Assembly (NCBI RefSeq): GCF_007990265.1
Contig: NZ_BJWH01000009.1
Location: forward strand, 1-64,000
Reading direction: 5' to 3'
Source of the DNA: Cellulomonas terrae
GTDB lineage: Bacteria > Actinomycetota > Actinomycetes > Actinomycetales > Cellulomonadaceae
DNA length: 64,000 nt
Numbering within the stretch: the first letter of the stretch is position 1; each line of letters starts with the position of its first letter. Positions 26,027 through 34,253 of this stretch are shown piece by piece. The notes below the pieces were generated by a model that ran no database searches, was not told the origin of the DNA, and was given only the letters and a program-made list of their open reading frames with translations. Both the position numbers and the translations under genes were made by a program.

Positions 26027-27019
26027 ATGGACGTCCGGACCCGCACCATGCAGGCCATCACCCAGCGCGCGTACGGCTCGTCGGAGGTGCTCGCGCACGC
26101 GACCGTGCCCCGCCCGGCGCCCCGGGCCGACGAGGTCCTGATCGCCGTGCGCGCCTCGTCGCTGAACTTCGCCGACGTCGCCACGATCACCGGCCGGCCC
26201 GGCCTCATCCGGGCGGTGACCGGCCTGCGCGGCCCGAAGAACCCGGTGCCCGGCAGGGACGTCGCCGGGGTCGTCGAGGCGGTCGGCGCGGACGTCACCG
26301 ACCTCCGGCCCGGTGACGAGGTCTTCGGGGAGGCCACGGGAGGCGCGTGGGCGCAGTACGTGGCCGTGCCGGCGAAGCTCGTCGCGCGCAAGCCGGCGAA
26401 CCTGTCCTTCGAGCAGGCCGCCACGCTGCCGCTGGCCGCCGGGACGGCGCTCGACTGCGTCGCAGGGGTCCGGCCCGGGCAGAAGGTGCTCGTCAACGGC
26501 GCGTCGGGCGGGGTCGGCACGTTCACGGTGCAGGCGGCCACGGCGCTCGGGGCGGAGGTGACCGGGGTGTGCAGCGGGCGCAACGCGGAGCTGGTCCGCA
26601 GCGTCGGCGCGGACCACGTCGTCGACTACGAGCGCTCCGACTTCACCAGCGACGGCACCCGGTACGACCTGATCGTCGACCTCGTCGGCAACCGCAGCCT
26701 CGCGGCCTACCGGCGCGCGCTGACCCCGCACGGGACGCTGCACCTGTCCGGTGGCGGCGGCGGCTCGATCATCGGGCCGCTGGCCCGGATCGCCCAGGCG
26801 GCCGTCGTGAACCTGTTCGTCGGCCAGCACCTCAGGCCGGTGTTCGCCACCGCGAGCCGCGCGAAGCTGGACCGGCTGCGCGAGCTCGCCGAGGCCGGCG
26901 CGTTCACTCCCGCGATCGAGCGGACCTACCCTCTGAGCGACGCCCCGGAGGCGGTGCGTCGCCACATGGCCGAGCACGCCCGCGGCAAGACCGTCCTGAC
27001 CGTCGCCGAGGAGCGCTGA
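26027..27019 (+). CDS. Zinc-independent MDR-family NAD(P)-dependent oxidoreductase (quinone reductase-like)
   Basis: A 330-residue medium-chain dehydrogenase/reductase. The N-terminal GroES-like domain has NPVPGRDVAGVVEAVG, and the Rossmann domain has VNGASGGVGTFTVQAATALG. The zinc-binding cysteines of classical alcohol dehydrogenases are absent, so it fits the quinone oxidoreductase/enoyl reductase group. I chose the ATG at 26027, with aggag upstream, over the internal ATG at 26048. It leads a three-gene run with a small membrane protein and an XRE-type regulator, each starting at or overlapping the previous stop. Confidence 0.88.
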   Translation: MDVRTRTMQAITQRAYGSSEVLAHATVPRPAPRADEVLIAVRASSLNFADVATITGRPGLIRAVTGLRGPKNPVPGRDVAGVVEAVGADVTDLRPGDEVFGEATGGAWAQYVAVPAKLVARKPANLSFEQAATLPLAAGTALDCVAGVRPGQKVLVNGASGGVGTFTVQAATALGAEVTGVCSGRNAELVRSVGADHVVDYERSDFTSDGTRYDLIVDLVGNRSLAAYRRALTPHGTLHLSGGGGGSIIGPLARIAQAAVVNLFVGQHLRPVFATASRAKLDRLRELAEAGAFTPAIERTYPLSDAPEAVRRHMAEHARGKTVLTVAEER

Positions 27020-27448
27020 ATGTCGTACGAGGAACGCAACGTCTGGGTGATGCTCGTCGTCTCCGTGCTCGCGTACGCGGTGTACGTCGTCGTCGTGCTG
27101 ACCCGGGCGCGGGAGGTGCCGCTCACCGAGGTCGCGTACGTCGGGCCGCTCCTGTGGTCCATCGGCGGCGCCATCGTCGTCTCGATCCTCGCCTCCATCG
27201 CCGTCGGGCTGGCGAACCGGCGGGACGGGCACCTGACCGACCAGCGCGACAAGGAGATCAACCGTGTGGGCGAGCGCACGGGGCAGTCGTTCGTCGTCAT
27301 CGGTGCGCTCGCCGCCCTGGTCCTGGCGCTGCTCGAGGTCGACTGGTTCTGGATCGCCAACGTCCTCTACCTCTGCTTCGTCCTCTCGGCGATCGTCTCG
27401 TCCATGACCAGGCTCGCGGCCTACCGGCAGGACTTCTCCACGTGGTGA
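27020..27448 (+). CDS. Four-helix membrane protein of unknown function
   Basis: A 142-residue integral membrane protein with four hydrophobic segments (about 9-28, 40-62, 90-108 and 112-130). The short loop with RDGHLTDQRDKEINRVGERT between helices 2 and 3 is typical of a small family, near DUF2178, that is commonly encoded next to an XRE-type regulator, as here. It begins on the base after the MDR gene's stop and overlaps the start of the regulator gene. Its function is unknown; the pairing suggests a sensor or stress role. Confidence 0.76.
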   Translation: MSYEERNVWVMLVVSVLAYAVYVVVVLTRAREVPLTEVAYVGPLLWSIGGAIVVSILASIAVGLANRRDGHLTDQRDKEINRVGERTGQSFVVIGALAALVLALLEVDWFWIANVLYLCFVLSAIVSSMTRLAAYRQDFSTW

Positions 27449-27660
27449 AGCCTCCGACGCGGGTCACCAACACCATCCGCACCCTGCGCTTCACCCACGG
27501 TGAGATGACCCAGGCCGAGCTGGCCGAACGCATCGGGGTCACGCGCCAGACCGTCATCGCCATCGAGCAGGGCCGTTACTCCCCGTCGCTCGAGATGGCC
27601 TTCCAGATCGCTCGCGTGTTCGACGTCCCGCTCGACGACGTCTTCCAGTACCCGGGCTGA
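27445..27660 (+). CDS. XRE-family (YozG-like) helix-turn-helix regulator
   Basis: A 71-residue DNA-binding protein consisting of little more than a Cro/CI-type helix-turn-helix: MTQAELAERIGVTRQTVIAI followed by EQGRYSPSLEMAFQIARVF. The length and the ending FDVPLDDVFQYPG are typical of the YozG-like stand-alone regulators. The GTG start at 27445 overlaps the TGA stop of the membrane protein gene. The pair is a recurring unit in actinobacteria. The regulator could act on the inverted repeat at 25995-26016, but this is only inference from proximity. Confidence 0.88.
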   Translation: MKPPTRVTNTIRTLRFTHGEMTQAELAERIGVTRQTVIAIEQGRYSPSLEMAFQIARVFDVPLDDVFQYPG

Positions 27661-27675
27661 TCCCGCACCACCCCG

Positions 27676-27751
27676 GCACGAGACGCACCGCCGTCTCGCG
27701 ATCCCGCACGCCCACAACCACCCCCGCACGAGACGCACCGCCGTCTCGCGA
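27676..27751 (+). repeat. Two identical 26-bp hairpin repeats in tandem
   Basis: An identical 26-base segment beginning gcacgagacgcaccgccg and ending tctcgcga occurs at 27676-27701 and 27726-27751, 50 bases apart. Each copy contains the hairpin cgagacg-caccgc-cgtctcg. They follow the XRE regulator's stop by 15 bases, so they may act as a duplicated terminator. Flanking bases are also partly repeated (ccgcac), suggesting a 50-bp duplication. Confidence 0.7.
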
Positions 27752-27780
27752 CGCCGCACACCCTCAGAGAGGTACCTCCG

Positions 27781-28416
27781 ATGAACGCACGCCTCGCAGG
27801 ACTGCTGTATCTCGTCGTCGCCATCTGCGGCGGCTTCGCCGAGCTGGCCGCACGAGGGGCGATCAGGGCGTCCGACGACGTCGCCCAGGCACTGCGCGAC
27901 AGCGCGGACCTCATGAAGGTCGCGTTCGCCGCGGACGTCGTCGCCTACGCGTGCTTCCTGCTCGTCGGCCTGTCCCTGTACGCCCTGTTCAAGGACGTCC
28001 ACCGCATCGCCGCGATCGCGATGCTCACCATGAACGCGGTCAGCGTGGCCATCCAGAGCCTCAACCTGGTCAACCACGCGGGTGCAGCGCTCGCGGCGCA
28101 GCGGGGCTCCGACGACCTGGCGGTGCTGTTCCTCGACCTGCACGGCGTCGGGTACCTGATCGCGCAGGTGTTCTTCGGCGGGTGGCTGATCCCGCTCGGC
28201 TTCCTGGTCGTCCGGTCGGGCATGGTGCCGCGGTTCTTCGGGTACGCCCTGATCGTCGGTGGCGTCGGCTACCTGCTCGGGCTCGTCGTCGAGCTGGTCG
28301 CACCCGGCTCCGACGGCCTCGCGCTGGCCCTGGGCCTGCTGGGCGGGCTCTCCGAGATCGCGTTCCTCGGCTGGCTGCTGGTGCGGGGCGTTCGTCAGCC
28401 GGTGCTTGTGCCCTAG
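27781..28416 (+). CDS. DUF4386-family membrane protein
   Basis: A 211-residue membrane protein with about six hydrophobic helices. The opening RLAGLLYLVVAICGGFAEL and the internal GGWLIPLGFLVVRSGMVPRF are characteristic of DUF4386, a family of unknown function found in many bacteria. The ribosome site agagagg lies before the ATG at 27781. It is 10 bases upstream of the SLC13-like permease gene, so it may begin the long operon that continues to 32604. Confidence 0.85.
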   Translation: MNARLAGLLYLVVAICGGFAELAARGAIRASDDVAQALRDSADLMKVAFAADVVAYACFLLVGLSLYALFKDVHRIAAIAMLTMNAVSVAIQSLNLVNHAGAALAAQRGSDDLAVLFLDLHGVGYLIAQVFFGGWLIPLGFLVVRSGMVPRFFGYALIVGGVGYLLGLVVELVAPGSDGLALALGLLGGLSEIAFLGWLLVRGVRQPVLVP

Positions 28417-28425
28417 TTTGGCAGG

Positions 28426-30225
28426 GTGTCCGACGCCACGCTGAGCCTGCTGGTCCTGGCGGGCTGCGTCGGCCTCTTCATCTGGAACCGGCTCAGCGTC
28501 GGCGTCGTCGCGATCCTCACCGCGCTGGCCCTGTACGCGACCGGGCTGATCACCGCGAACGAGGCGGTCGCCGGGTTCGGTGACCCGGTCGTCGTGTTCA
28601 TCGCGTCCCTGTTCGTGCTCAGCGAAGGGCTCGAGTCGTCGGGCGTCACCGCGTGGGCCGGGCAGCAGCTGATCACGCGGGCAGGGACGGCGCGCAACCG
28701 GCTGCTGATCGCGCTCATGGGACTGTCGGCGGTCATGGCGGCGCTCGTCACCCCCAACGGTGCGGCCGCGGCGCTGCTCCCCGTGGTGGTGCTGGCGTCG
28801 CGACGGTCGAAGCAGTCGACGTCGCAGATGCTCATGCCGCTCGCGTTCGCCGCCAGCGCGGGTGCGCTCCTGGTGCTCAGCGGCAGCACCGTGAACGTGA
28901 TCGTGTCCGACGCCCTCTTCGAGGCCACCGGCGAGCGCTTCGGGTTCTTCGAGTTCGGGCTGATCGGGCTGCCGCTCGTGCTGGTCACCATCGCGGTCTC
29001 CGTCCTCGTCGGCCGACGGCTCCTGCCCGACCGGTCGCCGACGTCGCTGCCCGCCGACTACTCCGCGCACGTCGACACGCTCGTCGAGCACTACAGCCTG
29101 GACGTCGGCTTCTTCCGGCTGGCCGTCCAGACGGGGTCCGACGTCGTGGGCCGCCGGCGCGAGCAGGTCGAGGTGCCCGACGGGGTGGTCCTCATCGGGG
29201 TGCAGCGGGCCGGCGGGTCGCCCGCCGGCGAGGACGACACCCTGGACGCCGGCGACGTCGTCGTCGTGACGGGGGAGAGTGCCGGCATCACCTCGCTGGT
29301 CGACCGGCACGGCCTCACCGTCGCGGCGACGCCCCTGACCCGGAGCACGCGCGAGGCGCTGCTCGGCCGTGAGGTCGGCGTCGCGGAGCTGGTGATCCGG
29401 CCGCGGTCGCGCGTCATCGGGGAGGTCGTGTTCGCCGGGCTGGTCCGGTCCGGGGTCACCGTCCTCGGTGTCCGGCGGCTGGGCAAGGACCGCGGCGGCG
29501 ACCACCTGGTCCTCGCCGAGGGGGACTCGCTCCTGGTGCACGGTCCGTGGTCCTCCGTCGAGGCGTTCGCGGCCGACGACGACGTGCTCATCGTCGACAG
29601 CCCCGAGATGGTGCGGCGGCAGACCGTCGCGCTCGGACCGAAGGCGTGGCGGGCGATCGCAGTGCTCGTCGGGACCGTCGCCCTGCTGGCCAGCGGCGTC
29701 GTCCCGCCCGCGATCGCCGGGCTGGTCGGGGCGACCGCGATGGTGATGACCGGGGTGGTCGGCGTCCCGCAGGCCTACCGGGCGGTGTCGTGGCAGACCG
29801 TCGTGCTCGTCGGTGGGCTCATCCCGCTGTCGGTCGCGATCGCGTCGTCCGGCGCGGCCGACCTCGTCGCCGGCTGGCTGGTCGGGATCGTCGGCGACGG
29901 CAGCCCGCAGGTGGTCCTCGCCGCGATCTTCGTGCTCACCGTGCTGCTCGGTCAGGTCGTCAGCAACACCGCGACCGTGCTCATCGTCGCGCCCATCGCT
30001 GTGGCCATGGGCAACGAGTCGGGGGTCGCGCTCGCGCCCGTCCTCATGCTCGTCGCGGTCGCCGGGGCCGCGTCGTTCCTCACCCCGATCGCCACCCCCG
30101 CCAACATGATGGTCATGGGGGCGGGCGGCTACCGGTTCGCCGACTACTGGAAGCTCGGCCTCGCGACCACGCTGGCGTGGTTCGTCGTCGCGGTGCTTCT
30201 CATCCCCGTCATCTGGCCCACGTAA
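28426..30225 (+). CDS. SLC13/DASS-type permease with two internal TrkA-C (RCK-C) domains
   Basis: A 599-residue transporter. About six membrane helices lie at 1-200, followed by two soluble TrkA_C domains (about 222-385) and a second membrane half (about 400-599). The opening GLFIWNRLSVGVVAILTALA, the re-entrant TPNGAAAALLP and the C-terminal NTATVLIVAP and TPIATPANMMV are typical of the divalent anion:sodium/ArsB-NhaD superfamily. The RCK_C pair may sense ligands. The start is GTG at 28426. The substrate is unknown (sulfate or carboxylates are usual). The gene ends 11 bases before the aminopeptidase gene. Confidence 0.9.
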   Translation: MSDATLSLLVLAGCVGLFIWNRLSVGVVAILTALALYATGLITANEAVAGFGDPVVVFIASLFVLSEGLESSGVTAWAGQQLITRAGTARNRLLIALMGLSAVMAALVTPNGAAAALLPVVVLASRRSKQSTSQMLMPLAFAASAGALLVLSGSTVNVIVSDALFEATGERFGFFEFGLIGLPLVLVTIAVSVLVGRRLLPDRSPTSLPADYSAHVDTLVEHYSLDVGFFRLAVQTGSDVVGRRREQVEVPDGVVLIGVQRAGGSPAGEDDTLDAGDVVVVTGESAGITSLVDRHGLTVAATPLTRSTREALLGREVGVAELVIRPRSRVIGEVVFAGLVRSGVTVLGVRRLGKDRGGDHLVLAEGDSLLVHGPWSSVEAFAADDDVLIVDSPEMVRRQTVALGPKAWRAIAVLVGTVALLASGVVPPAIAGLVGATAMVMTGVVGVPQAYRAVSWQTVVLVGGLIPLSVAIASSGAADLVAGWLVGIVGDGSPQVVLAAIFVLTVLLGQVVSNTATVLIVAPIAVAMGNESGVALAPVLMLVAVAGAASFLTPIATPANMMVMGAGGYRFADYWKLGLATTLAWFVVAVLLIPVIWPT

Positions 30226-30236
30226 GGAGCACGATC

Positions 30237-31715
30237 ATGCCGTTCGACCCCATCCCGTCCCGCGCCCGGTTCGAGGAGCTGTCGGTCCGGGTGGCCGCAC
30301 CCGGTGCCGGCGCCGGCCGCGCCCTCGGGCTGGCCGTGACCGCGACCGGCGACGTGCCGTCCGGGGTGCCGCTGGACCGCGCCGCGCTCACCGAGTGGGG
30401 GTTCCGCGGGGCCGTGGGCGAGACGCTGATCCTGCCGCGCGAGGGCGGTGCCGTGATCGCGACGGGCGTCGGCGACGAGCCGTCGGAGGCGGCCCTGCGC
30501 GACGCCGCCGCCGCGTTCGCGCGGGCGGCCGGTCGCGACGACGTCCTCACCACCGACCTCGCCGGGGCCGGGGTCTCGGTGGAGTCCGCCGCGCAGGCCG
30601 TCGTCGAGGGCATCCTGCTCGGCCGATACCGCTACGACGCCCTCAAGTCCGACCCGTCCACGGTCCCCGTGCGCGAGATCGTGCTCCTCGTCGAGGACGC
30701 GTCGGCCGACGACGCCCGCCGCGGCGCCGACCGCGGCGTCGTGATCGCGCGTGCGGCGTCCCTGTCCCGCGACCTGGCCAGCACCCCCGCCGGGCACCTC
30801 ACCGCGCCGGACCTGGCCGACGTCGCCGTCTGGCTCGCCGGGGAGCACGGGCTCGACATCGAGGTGTTCGACGAGGAGGCACTCGTCGAGATGGGCTGCG
30901 GCGGCCTGCTCGGCGTGAACGCCGGGTCCGTCGTCGAGCCGCGCATGATCGTGATCCGGTACGTCCCCGCGACCGAGCCGACCGGTCACCTGGGCCTCGT
31001 CGGCAAGGGAATCACCTACGACTCGGGCGGCATCAGCCTCAAGCCGTCCAACGCGATGCACGCGGCCATGAAGATGGACATGAGCGGCGCCGGGGCCGTG
31101 CTCGCGGCCATGACGGCGCTCGCGGACCTCGACGTCCCCGTCGCGGTCAGCGCCTACCTGGCCTGCACGGACAACATGCCGTCGGGGTCCGCGACGAAGC
31201 TCGGCGACGTCCTGACCACCCGCAGCGGCCGGACCATCGAGGTGGTCAACACGGACGCCGAGGGGCGCCTGGTCATGGCCGACGCGATCGCGCTCGCCAA
31301 GGAGGACGGGGTCGACGCGATCGTCGACATCGCCACCCTGACCGGCGCAGCACTGGCCGCGCTCGGGATGCTGACCGCCGCGGTCATCGGCAACGACGAC
31401 CGGATCCTCGACCTCGTCGAGGCCGCCGCGACCCGCACCGACGAGCAGGTCTGGCGCATGCCGCTCGACCGCCGGTACCGCAAGCAGCTCGACTCCGAGG
31501 TCGCGGACATCAAGAACCTCGGCGGCGAGTACGCCGGGGCGATCACCGCGGCGCTCTTCCTGGCCGAGTGGGTCGAGGACACCCCGTGGGCGCACCTCGA
31601 CATCGCGGGGACCATGCGGTCCGACGGCGACGACGCGTGGCGGACCAAGGGCGCGACCGGCTTCGGCGCCCGCCTGCTGCTGGAGGTCGCCTCCACGTTC
31701 ACCGCGACGCGGTGA
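30237..31715 (+). CDS. Leucyl aminopeptidase (M17 family)
   Basis: A 492-residue metallo-aminopeptidase that removes N-terminal amino acids from peptides, usually as a cytoplasmic hexamer. The M17 signature NTDAEGRL is at residues 338-345, and the other metal and bicarbonate-site segments are present: VGKGITYDSGGISLKPS, MKMDMSGAGAVL and NMPSGSATKLGDV. The ATG at 30237 follows aaggag. Its place between an anion permease gene (11-base gap) and a CDF-like gene (7-base gap) is unusual for a housekeeping peptidase. Confidence 0.95.
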   Translation: MPFDPIPSRARFEELSVRVAAPGAGAGRALGLAVTATGDVPSGVPLDRAALTEWGFRGAVGETLILPREGGAVIATGVGDEPSEAALRDAAAAFARAAGRDDVLTTDLAGAGVSVESAAQAVVEGILLGRYRYDALKSDPSTVPVREIVLLVEDASADDARRGADRGVVIARAASLSRDLASTPAGHLTAPDLADVAVWLAGEHGLDIEVFDEEALVEMGCGGLLGVNAGSVVEPRMIVIRYVPATEPTGHLGLVGKGITYDSGGISLKPSNAMHAAMKMDMSGAGAVLAAMTALADLDVPVAVSAYLACTDNMPSGSATKLGDVLTTRSGRTIEVVNTDAEGRLVMADAIALAKEDGVDAIVDIATLTGAALAALGMLTAAVIGNDDRILDLVEAAATRTDEQVWRMPLDRRYRKQLDSEVADIKNLGGEYAGAITAALFLAEWVEDTPWAHLDIAGTMRSDGDDAWRTKGATGFGARLLLEVASTFTATR

Positions 31716-31722
31716 TCGCACA

Positions 31723-32604
31723 GTGAACGAGCGGCGCGCGCTCCACGAGTCCATCGCGGGGGCCGCCGTCCTGGGCACCCTCGCGGTGGTCTGGGGCATC
31801 GCCGCCCAGTCGCGCGTGCTGCTGTTCGACGGCGCTTTCATCCTGCTCGGCATCGTGCTGTCCGCGCTGTCGCTCATGGCCGCGCGCGCCGCGGCCGACG
31901 TGCCGAGCGCGCGGTTCCCGTTCGGCAAGGCTGCCGTCACGCCCCTGGCGATCGCGGTCCAAGGGGTGGCGCTGCTGGGCACCCTGCTCTACGCCGGGGT
32001 CGACGCCGTCGCGGTCATCACGGCCGGCGGAGCCGACGTCGAACCCGGCACGGTCCTCGCGTACGGGCTGGTCACGATGACGTGCTCCTACGCGCTGGCC
32101 CGCTGGCTGACCCACCGCGCCCCGGACTCCGAGCTCGTGGCCGCGGAGGTCGCCCAGTGGCGGGCGGGGGCGCTGCTGAGCCTCGTGTTCGCGGCCGGCG
32201 GGGGGCTGGCGCTGGCCCTGTCGTCCGTCGGCGACGTCGTGCGCTACGTGGACCCGGTCCTCGTCCTGGTGGCCTGCCTGGTCCTCCTGCCGATCCCGCT
32301 GCGGCTGCTCCGGGCTGCGGGCCTCGAGCTGCTGGAGGCGGAGCCGCCCGCCGAGGTGCGGAGGGTGCTGGCCGACGCCGTGACGTCCGTGCGGACCGAG
32401 TTCGGGCTTCCCGAGCCGTTCGTCCGCTCCACCAAGCTCGGCAGCCGCCTGTACGTGGAGGTCGACTTCGTCGTGCCCGACGGCGCCTGGGACGTGACCG
32501 GTGAGGACCGCGTCCGCCGCGCGCTCATCGGCCGTCTGGAGCCGCTGGGCTACGACCTGTGGGCCAACGTCGAGCTCACCGCGGATCCCGAGCTGGCCCG
32601 GTGA
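31723..32604 (+). CDS. Cation diffusion facilitator-like membrane protein lacking key metal ligands
   Basis: A 293-residue protein with the CDF architecture: about six membrane helices to residue 205 and a soluble C-terminal domain with LPEPFVRSTKLGSRLYVEVD. In helix 2 the usual D/H-xxx-D metal pair is reduced to a single Asp (FDGAFILLG), and in helix 5 the usual His-xxx-Asp reads QWRAG (EVAQWRAGALLS), so the transport site looks absent. It may be a non-metal transporter or a regulatory relative. The start is GTG at 31723. It is the last gene of the run beginning at 27781 and ends before a terminator. Confidence 0.76.
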   Translation: MNERRALHESIAGAAVLGTLAVVWGIAAQSRVLLFDGAFILLGIVLSALSLMAARAAADVPSARFPFGKAAVTPLAIAVQGVALLGTLLYAGVDAVAVITAGGADVEPGTVLAYGLVTMTCSYALARWLTHRAPDSELVAAEVAQWRAGALLSLVFAAGGGLALALSSVGDVVRYVDPVLVLVACLVLLPIPLRLLRAAGLELLEAEPPAEVRRVLADAVTSVRTEFGLPEPFVRSTKLGSRLYVEVDFVVPDGAWDVTGEDRVRRALIGRLEPLGYDLWANVELTADPELAR

Positions 32605-32640
32605 CCGCTGTCCCGACTCGTCGGGCCGGGAACGCACTCG

Positions 32641-32666
32641 ACCGCCCACGGGAGACCGTGGGCGGT
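32641..32666. terminator. Bidirectional terminator between CDF-like and ABC permease genes
   Basis: A perfect 11-bp stem, accgcccacgg (32641-32651) and ccgtgggcggt (32656-32666), with a 4-base gaga loop, lies in the gap between two convergent genes. Confidence 0.82.
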
Positions 32667-32689
32667 GGAGGCGGTGCGCGATCAGGTGA

Positions 32690-33454
32690 TCAGCTGATCT
32701 TGCGCCGGTACGTGCGCATCGCGAAGAGGTACGCGACGACGAGGATGCCGACGCACCAGGCCAGCGCGACCCAGATGTCGTTGCCTACCGGCTGCCCGGC
32801 GAACAGGTCCTGGATCGTGTTGACGATCGAGGTCACCGGCTGGTTCTCCGCGAACCACCGCACCGGGCCGGACATCGTCTCCGTGGGGACGAAGGCCGAG
32901 CTGATGAACGGCAGGAAGATCAGCGGGTAGGAGAACGCCGCGGCGCCGTCGACGGTCTTCGCCGAGAGGCCCGCGATGACGGCGACCCAGGTGAGCGCCA
33001 GGGTGAACAGGGCGAGGATCCCGGCGACGGCGAGCCACGCCCCGATCCCGGCCGACGTGCGGAACCCCATGAGCAGTCCCACGGCCACGATGATCACGAG
33101 GGTGATCGCGTTGGCCGCGAGCGACGTCAGCACGTGCGCCCACAGCACCGCCGGCCGCGAGATCGGCATCGAGTGGAACCGCTCGAAGATGCCGCTCTCG
33201 AGGTCCGTGAACAGCCGGAAGGCCGTGTACGCGATCCCGGAGCCGATGGCGATCAGCAGGATGCCCGGCAGCAGGTAGTTCACGTAGTTCCCGGTGCCCG
33301 TGCTGATCGCCCCGCCGAACACGTAGACGAACAGGAGCATGAGCGCGATCGGGGTGACCGCGGTCGTGATGATCGTGTCGACGCTGCGCGTGATGTGCCG
33401 CATCGAGCGGCCGGTCAGGTCGACCGTGTCGCTGACGAAGTGGGTGGTGGTCAT
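32690..33454 (-). CDS. ABC-2 type exporter permease (DrrB-like)
   Basis: A 254-residue permease with six hydrophobic helices, matching the ABC-2/DrrB group. ALMLLFVYVFGGAIS near residue 45 and FLPFISSAFVPTETMSGPVR near residue 185 are conserved in daunorubicin-resistance-type permeases. It pairs with the ATPase encoded immediately upstream, whose stop overlaps this ATG (ATGA). The complex should export a hydrophobic compound, possibly an antibiotic, across the cytoplasmic membrane. The substrate is unknown. Confidence 0.9.
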   Translation of the reverse strand: MTTTHFVSDTVDLTGRSMRHITRSVDTIITTAVTPIALMLLFVYVFGGAISTGTGNYVNYLLPGILLIAIGSGIAYTAFRLFTDLESGIFERFHSMPISRPAVLWAHVLTSLAANAITLVIIVAVGLLMGFRTSAGIGAWLAVAGILALFTLALTWVAVIAGLSAKTVDGAAAFSYPLIFLPFISSAFVPTETMSGPVRWFAENQPVTSIVNTIQDLFAGQPVGNDIWVALAWCVGILVVAYLFAMRTYRRKIS

Positions 33455-34239
33455 GACAGGTCCTCCAGCTTCTCGGTGGTGCTTCCGGGGCCGACGAGCG
33501 CGAGGAAGATCTCCTCGAGCGTCGGCTGCTTCTCGACGTACTCGACGGTCGCCGGGGGGAGCAGGGCCTTGAGCTCCCCGAGCGTGCCGTTGGCGATGAT
33601 GCGGCCCTGGTGCAGGATCGCGATCCGGTCGGCCAGGTGCTCGGCCTCGTCCAGGTACTGCGTCGTCAGCAGGACCGTGGTGCCCTGCGTGGCCAGCTCC
33701 TTGATGACCTGCCACACCTCGTTGCGCGCCTCCGGGTCAAGGCCGGTCGTCGGCTCGTCGAGGAACAGCACCGTCGGCCGGCCGACGAGGCTCATCGCGA
33801 TGTCGAGCCGGCGACGCATGCCGCCGGAGTACGTCGCCACCCGGCGCGAGCCGGCCTCGGTGAGGCTGAAGCGCGCCAGGAGGTCGTCGGCGATCTGGTC
33901 GACGTTCTTCAGGTGCCGCAGCTTTGCGACCAGCACGAGGTTCTCCTTGCCGGAGAGGATCTCGTCGACCGCGGCGAACTGCCCGGTCAGGCTGATGGAC
34001 GACCGGACGCCGAGAGCGTCCGTCGTGACGTCCGACCCGGCGACCGTGGCCGTGCCTGCGTCCTGCTTCAGCAGGGTCGACAGGATCCGGATCATCGTGG
34101 TCTTGCCGGCCCCGTTGGAGCCGAGGAGGGCGAAGATGCTGCCCGGTGCGACCTCGAAGTCGACGCCTCGCAGGACGTGCAGGTCGGCGTAGGACTTCTC
34201 GACGCCCTGCACGCGGATGGCAGGTGCGGTGATGGACAT
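33451..34239 (-). CDS. ABC exporter ATP-binding subunit (DrrA-like)
   Basis: A 262-residue ATPase. The Walker A motif is GSNGAGKTT, the ABC signature is YSGGMRRRLDIAM, and Walker B is VLFLDEP, followed by TTQYLDEAEHLADRI, which is typical of the DrrA drug-exporter group. I chose the ATG at 34239 because gagaggga lies before it; the alternative ATG at 34257 overlaps the upstream stop and adds six residues. It is the third gene of the operon led by the ribbon-helix-helix gene and pairs with the permease at 32690. Confidence 0.93.
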   Translation of the reverse strand: MSITAPAIRVQGVEKSYADLHVLRGVDFEVAPGSIFALLGSNGAGKTTMIRILSTLLKQDAGTATVAGSDVTTDALGVRSSISLTGQFAAVDEILSGKENLVLVAKLRHLKNVDQIADDLLARFSLTEAGSRRVATYSGGMRRRLDIAMSLVGRPTVLFLDEPTTGLDPEARNEVWQVIKELATQGTTVLLTTQYLDEAEHLADRIAILHQGRIIANGTLGELKALLPPATVEYVEKQPTLEEIFLALVGPGSTTEKLEDLS

Positions 34240-34253
34240 GGTTGTTCCCTCTC

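Noticed and set aside
27676..27751. Repeats resembling CRISPR units
   Set aside because: Only two copies exist, each is itself a hairpin with terminator-like placement, and there is no cas gene in the window.
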